From: Salicibibacter cibi
Lineage (GTDB): Bacteria > Bacillota > Bacilli > Bacillales > Marinococcaceae
Assembly: GCF_016495865.1 (NCBI RefSeq)
Contig: NZ_CP054706.1
Coordinates: 1,550,001-1,614,000 of the forward strand
DNA length: 64,000 bases
Direction of reading: 5' to 3'
The notes below the pieces were generated by a model that saw only the letters and a program-made list of their open reading frames with translations, did not search any database and had not been told where the DNA came from. A program made the translations under genes and the position numbers. Position 1 is the stretch's first letter. The number at the start of each line of letters is the position of its first letter. Below are positions 56,171 to 64,000 of the stretch, in pieces.

Positions 56171-56196
56171 TTTTTATTTTTACGTAAAAATAAAAA
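56171..56196. repeat. 26-base perfect AT-rich palindrome
   Basis: TTTTTATTTTTAC / GTAAAAATAAAAA, centred on ACGT, bordering the outer end of family 3 copy 3. Confidence 0.9.
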
Positions 56197-56387
56197 TCCT
56201 TGCACTTCTGGCAACGTATGGAGGGATGACGCTGCAATGGCATAGACATTAAAACGGACGCGTCAAGCCCCTGCAGCGCCGGTTTTGTGCGAGGAGGCTT
56301 GACCTTCGTCCGCGGAAAGCACAGCCATGGAAGCGACATCCCCCGGCTTCAGCTGATAGCTGCAAGTTGTTCAGCAATCCCTAAATA
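56192..56387 (-). repeat. family 3 repeat, copy 3
   Basis: Inverted copy: AATCCTTGCACTTCTGGCAA at the left end, GTCCGCGGAAAGCACAG in the middle, GCAAGTTGTTCAGCAATCCC at the right end. Like copy 1 it keeps the extra stretch GGCAACGTATGGAGGGATGA. Confidence 0.87.
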
Positions 56388-56401
56388 AATGGTTTCGACT
56401 G

Positions 56402-56537
56402 TAGGCCAAGGCCCTGTCCGAGCAGTATAAAACAAAGCCCCGGAAGATGATGTAAGACGCGGTTCACATAGAACAAAGCTATCGTCTATGAAAAGGGAAG
56501 CTCCATCAAAATCTTTGATTTAGGAGGAGAGGTTCAC
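56402..56537 (+). ncRNA. candidate TnpB guide-RNA scaffold / IS200-IS605 right end, without tnpB
   Basis: The sequence has the order seen at right ends of IS605-group elements: a CAAGGCCCTGTCCGAGCAG segment, an AAGCCCC stretch, CGCGGTTCAC, then a hairpin CTCC-ATCAAA / TTTGAT-GGAG and a final GGAGAGGTTCAC. In such elements this region is transcribed as the omega RNA and the bases after the end act as guide. No tnpB or tnpA is near. Assignment is from memory of the pattern only. Confidence 0.5.
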
Positions 56538-56601
56538 CTGGTCTACTCTTGTCCTTTTTTTCATATGCTCTTGGTAAGAGGACAAGGGAGGGGGCTGTTC
56601 G

Positions 56602-57384
56602 GTGCGCGGCTGGTTAATCATGCTTGCGGCGGTGATCTTTCTTGTAGGTATCGGCGCGGAGCAGGAAGAACAAGGACATGAAGAATGGGCATACATCGAT
56701 GCCGAAGCCGAAGAAATCGTTGCACTCGTTCAATCCGAAAATAATGAAGAAGGGCGGGCCCGGGTGCAGGCACTTGCCGATGAGTTAACAGAAGCAGATT
56801 ATGAGACAATGGCATTGGATGTTCACGATATGGGCACGATTATAATGAGTTATGAACGCCTACAAGGGGCGCTTACGGAAGTGTCACTTGCTCGGGATGA
56901 ACGACTTGCGCAGGCTTTGGGTTTTCATTATGCCGTTGATGCCGTCCTTCATCCGGAAAATCCGAAGTGGAAAGAAACAAGGCGTGATGTCGAAGAGCAA
57001 TTGGCCCAGTTACGGGATGCAGTGTCAGAAGGCGGGAGTTCTTTTCAACATGCGTGGAATGATTGGAGGAAAACATTTGAAATGATTTATCCAGCGGCGA
57101 CGTTGCGTTTGTCGCCGTCCGAACGCGAAGAAGTGCGTTCGCTCGTTACATTCATGGAAGAACATAGCCACCGTTTGAAAGATGAAAAGGAAGCGCAGCC
57201 GTTTTTTGATGCGCTGGAAGCGCAAATGATTCGTTTATATGAAGGCGACATCGAGGAAAATGATCCATCATTAATCGCGGTCATTGCTATCATTAGCGGA
57301 GCGATTTTGCTTTCGCTCTCGTATACCGGATGGAAAAAATATCGGGGTGAAGCAAGCCGGAACCGGAGAAGGCGTGATCGTTGA
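56602..57384 (+). CDS. ypjB: sporulation protein YpjB
   Basis: 260 residues from a GTG (AGGGAGGGGG upstream): an N-terminal signal/anchor, a helical acidic exported domain (about 25-215), a C-terminal membrane segment (about 222-242) and a basic end RNRRRRD. Matches YpjB layout and location. Family members are linked to sporulation; exact role unknown. Confidence 0.82.
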   Translation: MRGWLIMLAAVIFLVGIGAEQEEQGHEEWAYIDAEAEEIVALVQSENNEEGRARVQALADELTEADYETMALDVHDMGTIIMSYERLQGALTEVSLARDERLAQALGFHYAVDAVLHPENPKWKETRRDVEEQLAQLRDAVSEGGSSFQHAWNDWRKTFEMIYPAATLRLSPSEREEVRSLVTFMEEHSHRLKDEKEAQPFFDALEAQMIRLYEGDIEENDPSLIAVIAIISGAILLSLSYTGWKKYRGEASRNRRRRDR

Positions 57385-57445
57385 CGTAAACACGCACTTT
57401 CATTAAAATAAAAGTAGGGTTGGAGAGAAGTGTGGAGGTGAAAGC

Positions 57446-58129
57446 ATGGATTTAATGACGCTTTTGATTTATTTTGCCCTGATTATGATTATCCCTATTT
57501 ATGCGCAAATGCGTGTGAAATCCACGTACAGCAAATATTCGCAACTAAGTAACAGTTCGGGGATGACAGGCGCACAAGTGGCGATGAAAATCATGCAAGA
57601 TAATGGTATTTATGATGTCAATGTTGAACCAGTCAAAGGAAAACTTACAGACCATTATGATCCCCGTTCGAAAACGGTGCGGTTATCGGAAGATAACTAT
57701 TATGGAACTTCAATTGCCGGCACATCCGTCGCGGCACACGAAGTAGGACACGTCATTCAGGATGCGGAAGATTACAGTTTTATGCGCCTTCGTTCTTCGC
57801 TCGTTCCCGTAGCGAGTTTCGGTTCGAACGCGGCAATCTTTTTGATTATTGGCGGGATGCTCCTGCAATTCAGCGGTTTGATGCTCGTCGGGATTTTCGC
57901 GATGGCCGCGGCGGTCGTGTTCCAACTCGTTACCTTGCCGGTTGAATTTAACGCAAGCAGCCGGGCGATGACACAGATGGTCTCAAGCGGCATCATTCGC
58001 AACGACGAAGAAAAAGAATCAAAAAAGGTATTGAACGCCGCTGCTCTTACGTACGTGGCGGGTGCGCTCGTCGCCGTATTGGAACTTGTTCGCTTCGTCC
58101 TCATGTATGTGATGATGAACAACGACTAA
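57446..58129 (+). CDS. zinc metallopeptidase, YugP family
   Basis: 227-residue membrane protease-like protein with four membrane segments and the zinc motif HEVGH (in AAHEVGHVIQ near 95) plus a later Glu/Asn region EFNASSRA. Ribosome site GGAGGTGA. In B. subtilis yugP is elsewhere; here the gene sits between ypjB and ypjC. Confidence 0.88.
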   Translation: MDLMTLLIYFALIMIIPIYAQMRVKSTYSKYSQLSNSSGMTGAQVAMKIMQDNGIYDVNVEPVKGKLTDHYDPRSKTVRLSEDNYYGTSIAGTSVAAHEVGHVIQDAEDYSFMRLRSSLVPVASFGSNAAIFLIIGGMLLQFSGLMLVGIFAMAAAVVFQLVTLPVEFNASSRAMTQMVSSGIIRNDEEKESKKVLNAAALTYVAGALVAVLELVRFVLMYVMMNND

Positions 58130-58144
58130 TTAATTGTAAACCAT

Positions 58145-58177
58145 GCGCCAGGGAGCCCCACGGCCCCGGCGCTTTTT
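58145..58177 (+). terminator. terminator after the metallopeptidase gene
   Basis: GCGCC-A-GGG / CCC-C-GGCGC with a ten-base loop and five T. Confidence 0.85.
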
Positions 58178-58279
58178 GTTATGCGTAACAATGAGGGTGT
58201 GTTAGCTGGGTCATTTCCGTTTGGCTGATAATTTAACGATTTCGGCTGATAAAGTAGAAAAAGCCTGTAGTCCTTTATG

Positions 58280-59152
58280 TTATTGCAACGGCTTTTGTTC
58301 GTCATCGAATGTAAATCCTTCCCCGGCAATATCTTGAACGTTGGAGATGGATACGAACGCTAAAGGATCGACTTTGTCGATAATGTTTTTTAAACGGGTG
58401 ATTTCATGACGGCTGACGACACAATAAAGAATTTCCTTATTCGTACCGGTGAAAGAACCGCGTCCGCTAAGGAGCGTTGCCCCTCGATTCATTTCGAGCA
58501 GGATTGCATCTGCAATAGCCGCGCTGTTTTCTGATATAATAAAGGCAGCCTTTCCGGAATAGGCACCTTGCTGGATGAAATCTACAACCCTGGACGCCAC
58601 AAATACGGCAACAAGTGTATACATCGCTTCTCGGTAATTTAAATAGACGAGCGAGGAAACAATGACCATCGCATCGATGATGAAGAGCGTCCGACCCATA
58701 CTTACACCAGAATAGTTAAACATAAGTTTGGCGATAATGTCGGCACCGCCGGTCGTCCCCCCGTATCGGAAGACCATTCCCAAACCTGTCCCGATAAAAA
58801 CGCCGGCGAAGAGTGCGGCAAGCGTAAGGTCGTCTTGAAGCGGGACGTCAACAATCCGGTAGGTTTGGAATAACCATAGAAAAAAGGAAAGCCCAAACGT
58901 TCCGATCAATGTGTAAATGAAAAGGGAACGGCCAAGGACACGATACCCGATAAAAAACATGGGAATGTTGAGCACGATGTTGGAAATTGCGGGATCAATT
59001 GTGAAAACGAAAAAAAGGATAAGGGTAATCCCCGTAAATCCACCGTCGGCAAGATTATTTTCCATGTTAAAATAAACGAGTCCGAACGACATGAGCGCAG
59101 TTCCGAGCAGCACTAAAATGACGCGTTTGCCGTGTTGAAAAAAATGTTTCAA
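58280..59152 (-). CDS. ypjC: YitT-family membrane protein YpjC
   Basis: 290 residues from a TTG with GGAGG seven bases upstream; same length as B. subtilis YpjC. N-terminal YitT membrane domain (five to six segments, with FRYGGTTGGADIIA) and a C-terminal DUF2179 domain (about 215-285). Function unknown. It is the only minus-strand gene in the second half of the window. Confidence 0.86.
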   Translation of the reverse strand: MKHFFQHGKRVILVLLGTALMSFGLVYFNMENNLADGGFTGITLILFFVFTIDPAISNIVLNIPMFFIGYRVLGRSLFIYTLIGTFGLSFFLWLFQTYRIVDVPLQDDLTLAALFAGVFIGTGLGMVFRYGGTTGGADIIAKLMFNYSGVSMGRTLFIIDAMVIVSSLVYLNYREAMYTLVAVFVASRVVDFIQQGAYSGKAAFIISENSAAIADAILLEMNRGATLLSGRGSFTGTNKEILYCVVSRHEITRLKNIIDKVDPLAFVSISNVQDIAGEGFTFDDEQKPLQ

Positions 59153-59247
59153 GTGCGTGCCTCCTTTGTCGTGAGGTAAGCCCATCATATTATAGGCGTT
59201 TTTGACGTAAGGGGCAAATGTTCAAAAAAGAAAGGGAGGAAGAAACG

Positions 59248-59607
59248 ATGAACGAGCCATCAATGAAAGCGATGCAATCGGAAGTGGACGAATACATAGG
59301 CCAGTTTAAAGAAGGTTATTTTTCTCCGTTGGCCATGCTGGCACGTATGTCGGAAGAGGTTGGTGAATTGGCACGGGAAGTTAATCACTACTATGGGGAA
59401 AAACCGAAGAAAACAAATGAACAGGAAAAGGAAATGGAAGAAGAACTCGGTGATCTTCTCTTCGTGCTCATTTGTTTTGCCAACTCGCTTGATATTGATT
59501 TGACAGAGAGTTTTACAAGCGTCATGCATAAATTTAACGATAGGGATCGTAATCGTTGGACATCCATTATTAATGAAGGAGAGGGAAATAACAATGGCGA
59601 GTCGTGA
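59248..59607 (+). CDS. ypjD: MazG-type nucleotide pyrophosphohydrolase YpjD
   Basis: 119 residues; MazG metal-binding motif [11 protein letters not shown] near 35 and [12 protein letters not shown] near 67. Probably hydrolyses non-canonical nucleoside triphosphates. Start ATG at 59248 after GGGAGG. Overlaps dapB by 14 bases. Confidence 0.92.
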   Translation: MNEPSMKAMQSEVDEYIGQFKEGYFSPLAMLARMSEEVGELAREVNHYYGEKPKKTNEQEKEMEEELGDLLFVLICFANSLDIDLTESFTSVMHKFNDRDRNRWTSIINEGEGNNNGES

Positions 59608-60385
59608 TATTCGTATTATTTTGGCGGGACCGCGTGGCAAAATGGGCACGGCGGCCCGGGATTTGATTGCCCATACCGCACATTTTTCACTTGTTGCCTG
59701 TGTGGACCATAAACCGCAAACAGAGACACATTTTTCGGACGGGGATGTTCCAATCTTCACGGATGCTGACCGCTGCTTTTCCGAGGTGGAAGCGGATGTG
59801 TTGATTGATTTAACAACACCGCAAGCGGCAAAAACCCATTTGGAAATCGCACTCGATCATCACGTTCGTCCTGTGATCGGTACGACGGGGTTCACGGATG
59901 AGGAAATTGAACAGTTAAGGGCAAAAGCAGAAAGTAAGTCTCTGGGTGCCATGATCGTGCCGAATTTTGCAATAGGTGCGGTGTTAATGATGAAATTTTC
60001 ACAAATGGCGGCCCGATATTTCGATGATGTAGAGATTATCGAGCGGCATCATGACCGCAAACTAGATGCTCCGTCGGGTACAGCTTTAAAAACTGCGAAC
60101 CTCATTTCCGACGTTCGCGGAGAGAAAAAACAAGGGCATCAGAATGAAAGCGAGACGCTCGAAGGCGCTAGAGGCGGACAGGTCGAAGGAATGCCGATTC
60201 ACAGTGTTCGTTTACCGGGCCTTGTGGCTCATCAAGAAGTTGTCTTCGGCGGCAGTGGACAAACGTTAACGATACGGCACGATTCCATTGACCGCGGTTC
60301 GTTTATGCCGGGTGTGAAACTGGCAGTGGAAACGGTAATGGCGACAAAAACGCTCATTTACGGGCTCGAGCAGGTTATCGAGTGA
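59594..60385 (+). CDS. dapB: 4-hydroxy-tetrahydrodipicolinate reductase
   Basis: Lysine, cell-wall and dipicolinate route. 263 residues; NAD(P) motif [16 protein letters not shown], and catalytic [13 protein letters not shown]. Start ATG at 59594 after GGAGAGGG. Confidence 0.95.
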   Translation: MASRDIRIILAGPRGKMGTAARDLIAHTAHFSLVACVDHKPQTETHFSDGDVPIFTDADRCFSEVEADVLIDLTTPQAAKTHLEIALDHHVRPVIGTTGFTDEEIEQLRAKAESKSLGAMIVPNFAIGAVLMMKFSQMAARYFDDVEIIERHHDRKLDAPSGTALKTANLISDVRGEKKQGHQNESETLEGARGGQVEGMPIHSVRLPGLVAHQEVVFGGSGQTLTIRHDSIDRGSFMPGVKLAVETVMATKTLIYGLEQVIE

Positions 60386-60387
60386 TC

Positions 60388-60807
60388 ATGAATATTGCTC
60401 TGATTGCTCATGACCGTAAAAAAGAGGAAATCGTCAACTTCACCATTGCCTACCGGCATATTTTAGCTGCTCATGCTCTCTTCGCCACGGGAACGACCGG
60501 AAAACGTATTTCCGAAGCGACGGATCTCCCCATCACCCGTTTTTTATCCGGACCGTTAGGCGGGGATCAACAGTTGGGTGCGCGTGTAGCGGCAGGGAAG
60601 CTTGATTTGGTTCTCTTTTTTCGTGACCCTTTGCAAGCCCAACCGCATGAACCTGATATTACCGCGCTGATTCGCCTTTGTGACGTACACGAAGTTCCGA
60701 TTGCGACGAACATGGGCACGGCTGAAATCCTTGTGGGCGCCTTGAACGACGGAGCTTTTCATTTCCACAAAAAGGAAACCTGCGATAGAGATAGCCGCCA
60801 TGAATAA
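60388..60807 (+). CDS. mgsA: methylglyoxal synthase
   Basis: Converts dihydroxyacetone phosphate to methylglyoxal. 139 residues; [27 protein letters not shown] with the catalytic Asp, and ATNMGTAE. Start just after the dapB stop. bshB1, the next gene in B. subtilis, is missing: 33 bases lead to bshA. Confidence 0.95.
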   Translation: MNIALIAHDRKKEEIVNFTIAYRHILAAHALFATGTTGKRISEATDLPITRFLSGPLGGDQQLGARVAAGKLDLVLFFRDPLQAQPHEPDITALIRLCDVHEVPIATNMGTAEILVGALNDGAFHFHKKETCDRDSRHE

Positions 60808-60840
60808 CCGGAAGGGTAGGAGGGTAGGTTCTGTTTTACT

Positions 60841-61974
60841 ATGAAAGCCTTAAAAATCGGGATCACATGTTATCCCACCGTTGGCGGATCCGGTATTGTA
60901 GCAACCGAGCTTGGCAAACGCTTGGCGGAAAAGGGGCATGAGATCCATTTTATTACGTCCGGCTTACCTTTTCGGTTGGACCGAGCTTATACGAACATTA
61001 ATTTCCATAAGGTGGAAGTTAACCAATATCAAATTTTTCGATATCCTCCCTATGACTTAACATTGGCCAGTAAAATGGCAGAAGTTACCGAAAGGTATGA
61101 TTTGGATCTTTTGCATGTCCATTATGCCGTTCCTCATGCCGTTTCCGCTGCTCTTGCCAAGGATATGAGCGGCGGGAACGTGAAAGTAATGACGACGCTG
61201 CATGGCACGGATATTACCGTGCTTGCCAATGACCCGTCCTTGCAAAATATTATCCGTTATGGAATTAATCGTTCGGATAAGGTTACGGCCGTGTCCCGCT
61301 TTCTCGTTAATGAAACAAAAGAACAATTGGACATTGCAAAGCATATGGAGCCGGTTTATAATTTTGTCCCGCCAAATATTGCCGTGCCCGCCAATCAGCA
61401 TGCATTACGGCGAAGTTACGACATCAAAGATGATGAAGATGTGATCGTACATATGTCTAATTTTCGTCCGGTGAAAAGGGTCGAAGACGTAGTTCGCGCT
61501 TTTCGTCTCATACGGCAAGAAAAACGAAGCAAGCTGCTTCTGATTGGGGACGGCCGGGAACGAAATTCGATTGAAGAACTTGTCGAAGCGGAAGGCATCC
61601 AAGAAGATGTCTTATTTCTCGGCAATCAAAGCCGCATTTATGAACTGATTTCCCTTGCCGATGCTATGCTTTTGCTATCGGAAAAGGAAAGTTTCGGCCT
61701 TACGGCATTGGAAGCGATGGCCGTCGGTGTGCCGGTCATCGGCACCAATATCGGGGGCATTCCTGAGGTGATCTGCGATGGAGAAACGGGGCTGATTCGC
61801 CCGGTTTACGATTATGAAGCAGCCGCCGAGGCAACACTTGCGATTCTTAACGATAAAGCGATGCATCGTCGAATGTCCAATGCCGCAAAGACGCGTGCAT
61901 TCTCGAAATTCAATAGTGATACGATCGTCGCCAGCTATGAAAAACTTTACGCGGAAATGTTGGAACGGCCATGA
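60841..61974 (+). CDS. bshA: N-acetyl-alpha-D-glucosaminyl L-malate synthase BshA
   Basis: First enzyme of bacillithiol synthesis. 377-residue GT4 glycosyltransferase; ITCYPTVGGSG at 8-18, HGTDITV, KRVEDV, and EKESFGLTALEAMA. Weak ribosome site (AGGAGGG is 16 bases away), so the start is less certain. Overlaps cca by four bases. Confidence 0.95.
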   Translation: MKALKIGITCYPTVGGSGIVATELGKRLAEKGHEIHFITSGLPFRLDRAYTNINFHKVEVNQYQIFRYPPYDLTLASKMAEVTERYDLDLLHVHYAVPHAVSAALAKDMSGGNVKVMTTLHGTDITVLANDPSLQNIIRYGINRSDKVTAVSRFLVNETKEQLDIAKHMEPVYNFVPPNIAVPANQHALRRSYDIKDDEDVIVHMSNFRPVKRVEDVVRAFRLIRQEKRSKLLLIGDGRERNSIEELVEAEGIQEDVLFLGNQSRIYELISLADAMLLLSEKESFGLTALEAMAVGVPVIGTNIGGIPEVICDGETGLIRPVYDYEAAAEATLAILNDKAMHRRMSNAAKTRAFSKFNSDTIVASYEKLYAEMLERP

Positions 61975-63113
61975 CTACAAACAATGAATGGCAGTTGGGA
62001 CTCTCCTTGCTGCAAACATTGGCAAGCGATGGGCATGATGCATATATTGTCGGCGGAGCTCTTCGCAATTGGCTTTTAAAAGAAGCTTCCGCTGACCTTG
62101 ATATCGTCACCTCGGCAACGATGGATGAACTGGAGGGCATTTTCCCAGAGGCGGCCATCATTGGAACGAACATTCCGCTCCTTTCCATGATGAAGGCCAA
62201 AGTGCGTGTGGAAATCAGTGAATTACAAGGGCACTCACTGATGGAGAATTTAGCGGCAAGAGATTTTACCGTAAACGCGATAGCCATAAATGAAAGGGGA
62301 GAATGGATCGATCCTTTTTATGGAAAGGTCGATATTGAACGCCAAGTGCTTCGGCTTGTCCGCGAGGATTCGATTCAATCGGACCCTCTGCGTATGCTGC
62401 GTGCCGCTCGCTTGGTGGCTGACTACCAATTCACGGTCGATCCCCGTGTTGCAAAAAGTAGCAAAGCAGAGCGTCAGCGCATAAATACAATCGCAGCCGA
62501 AAGAATCGGGGAGGAATTGAACCGTTTGTTGCGAAGCCGCGATGCTGCTTCCGGGATGCAATGGTTAGCCGAGCAAGGCATCCTTTCGATTTTATGTCCG
62601 GATGCCACACGGTTACATAAACCTCCCGTCTTTTCGGCGTTGCATAAAGTCAATACGCTTGTGGAAAAATGGGTGGTATTTTTCTATCTGCTCGGAGAGG
62701 AAAACGTGCGCCATTGCTTGAAAAAGTGGCGATTACCGAAAACAATGGCAAAAAAAGCGGAACAATTGTTTTTTTATACGAAAAGGCGAATGGAGGCCCC
62801 GTGGGATCGGTGGCGCCTCTATGAGGCCGGAAAAACGACAGCTTTGGCTGCGGAGAAGATGGCGCACATTCTCTCGGGTTCGGTTCCCGGAGGAGTAATG
62901 AATGTGAGGAGCCTTTTGGCTGAACTGCCGATTCAAAGCCGGCATGAGCTGGCCGTTTCTCCGCTTGAAATCAGCACCCATATGAATTGGGAACCAGGAC
63001 CATGGCTCGGGGACATGTTGCATGCGTTGGAATTGGCCGTGGTGGAACAACAGGTGGCAAATGAGCGAGCGGCGTTACTTACTTGGGCAAAGGAGCGTTT
63101 GTATGAAACATGA
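61971..63113 (+). CDS. cca: CCA-adding tRNA nucleotidyltransferase
   Basis: 380 residues; nucleotidyltransferase motif GGALRNWLL and DLDIVTSA near 40, ARDFTVNAIA, then DPLRMLRAAR and a C-terminal helical body. Start overlaps bshA and end overlaps birA, showing tight coupling. Confidence 0.94.
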   Translation: MTTNNEWQLGLSLLQTLASDGHDAYIVGGALRNWLLKEASADLDIVTSATMDELEGIFPEAAIIGTNIPLLSMMKAKVRVEISELQGHSLMENLAARDFTVNAIAINERGEWIDPFYGKVDIERQVLRLVREDSIQSDPLRMLRAARLVADYQFTVDPRVAKSSKAERQRINTIAAERIGEELNRLLRSRDAASGMQWLAEQGILSILCPDATRLHKPPVFSALHKVNTLVEKWVVFFYLLGEENVRHCLKKWRLPKTMAKKAEQLFFYTKRRMEAPWDRWRLYEAGKTTALAAEKMAHILSGSVPGGVMNVRSLLAELPIQSRHELAVSPLEISTHMNWEPGPWLGDMLHALELAVVEQQVANERAALLTWAKERLYET

Positions 63114-64000
63114 TCTGTTGCAAGTGTTAACGGAAATGCAGGACGGCTATGTTTCCGGACAGCAAATAAGCGACCGCTTAGGAGTGAGTCGAACAGCCGT
63201 ATGGAAACATATGGAAGATTTACGCAAAGAAGGGTATGTAATCGAAGCCATTCCCCGGAAAGGTTATCAATTGAAAACACGTCCGGAAACATTAAGCGAA
63301 GCTGAAATCAAAGCCGGCTTATCGACAAAAAGCATTGGGCAGACAACTTTTTTTAAATCAAAAGTGACCTCGACGCAAACGCTTGCAAAAAAGGCCTATC
63401 GTGAAGGAACCCCCCATGGAACAGCGATCGTTGCCAGTGAACAAACTGGAGGAAGGGGACGGATGGAACGGCCGTGGCAATCGCCGGAACAGACGAGCGT
63501 CAGCGTATCCATCGTTGTCAAACCGGACATATCGATCAGAGAAGCACCGCAGTTAACATTAGTGACTGCGGTTGCGGCAGCAGAAGCGTTGGAACAAACG
63601 ACGCAACTTCCTGTGCAAATCAAATGGCCGAACGATATATATATTAATAACCGAAAAGTTTCGGGCATTTTGACGGAAATGCAAGCGGAAGCGGACAAAA
63701 TGCAAATGATGATCGTCGGGATCGGATTAAATATTAATCAAAAACAAGCCCAATTTCCCGAAGAGCTCCAGGAAAAAGCGACGTCATTATACGTGGAAAG
63801 CGAAAAGGAATGGCCGCGGGCACATATTCTGCAGGCTTTGTTTATTTCTTTTGAAAAATGGTATGACACTTGGATTGAAAATGGATTTGATTACATTCGC
63901 GAAACGTGGGAAAAGTATGCGGCGCTTTATGAGCGGCCGGTAAAAGCCGTGCAGGGCAACACAACCGTAGTTGGGCACATGCTAGGTATTAATCGTGAAG
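63103..64000 (+). CDS. birA: biotin-protein ligase and biotin operon repressor BirA (3' partial)
   Basis: At least 299 residues, running off the right edge. N-terminal winged helix (about 1-60; SGQQISDRLGVSRTAVWKHM) and ligase domain with GGRGRMERPW (biotinyl-AMP loop) and KWPNDIYIN. The ATG at 63103 overlaps the cca stop, with AAAGGAG upstream. Bifunctional type. Confidence 0.95.
   Translation, partial: MKHDLLQVLTEMQDGYVSGQQISDRLGVSRTAVWKHMEDLRKEGYVIEAIPRKGYQLKTRPETLSEAEIKAGLSTKSIGQTTFFKSKVTSTQTLAKKAYREGTPHGTAIVASEQTGGRGRMERPWQSPEQTSVSVSIVVKPDISIREAPQLTLVTAVAAAEALEQTTQLPVQIKWPNDIYINNRKVSGILTEMQAEADKMQMMIVGIGLNINQKQAQFPEELQEKATSLYVESEKEWPRAHILQALFISFEKWYDTWIENGFDYIRETWEKYAALYERPVKAVQGNTTVVGHMLGINRE

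Larger units (their letters stand above)
56114..56601. other. 488-base intergenic region between ypjA and ypjB
   Basis: Contains a 26-base perfect palindrome (56171), family 3 copy 3 (56192) and a TnpB-type RNA scaffold-like sequence (56402). No ORF was seen. Confidence 0.6.

Overview
The window is a chromosomal segment of an endospore-forming Bacillaceae-type Firmicute, probably a halophilic or alkaliphilic one. Evidence for sporulation is sleB, ypeB, spoIVA, a spoVIF-like gene and ypjB. Evidence for the lineage is gene order, which follows the Bacillus subtilis serA-to-birA region almost gene for gene: fer, ypbF, mecB/ypbH, gudB slot, ypdA, ansA, sleB-ypeB, cmk, ypfD, yphA, der, gpsA, yphE-yphF, spoIVA, mtrA-mtrB, hepS-menG-hepT, ndk, cheR, aroC-aroB-aroH, trpEDCFBA, hisC-tyrA-aroA, ypiA, ypiF, qcrABC, ypjA, ypjB, ypjC, ypjD, dapB, mgsA, bshA, cca, birA. 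Halophily is inferred from strongly acidic exported regions (sleB linker, QcrC tail).

Layout. 1-3.3 kb: end of a BtuF/BtuC/BtuD-like uptake operon with an unusual ATPase C-terminal extension. 3.4-12.3 kb: serA and fer on the minus strand, small membrane proteins, a sirtuin, mecB, a glutamate dehydrogenase homologue that has lost its three active-site lysines, ypdA, ansA and a small zinc-ribbon protein. 12.5-17.4 kb: an insertion sequence, then a SAM-riboswitch-controlled metI-yitJ operon. 17.4-30.2 kb: germination, nucleotide, phospholipid, GTPase and spore-coat genes, including a plsC broken at a G7 tract. 30.5-36.3 kb: folE, mtrB (TRAP) and the heptaprenyl/menaquinone genes, with three futalosine-type genes (mqnP-like, ubiX-like, mqnA) placed between menG and hepT. 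36.4-50.4 kb: ndk, cheR and the aromatic supraoperon. Its trp part has a textbook TRAP-controlled attenuator, so the regulator (mtrB) and its target lie 9 kb apart. 50.9-64 kb: ypiA, ypiF, the menaquinol:cytochrome c reductase, ypj genes, lysine, methylglyoxal and bacillithiol genes, cca and the start of birA.

The most unusual non-coding content is three families of structured intergenic repeats. Family 1 is about 95 bp with two hairpins (eight copies and one remnant; two copies have one hairpin loop flipped). Family 2 is about 110-210 bp (three copies, two flanking ypdA-ansA). Family 3 is about 200 bp (three copies around aroA-ypjB). Next to one family 3 copy is a sequence resembling the right end and guide-RNA scaffold of an IS200/IS605 TnpB element with no tnpB. 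Genes usually present in the B. subtilis order but absent here include hbs (HU), ypiB and bshB1. No tRNA, rRNA or CRISPR array was seen.
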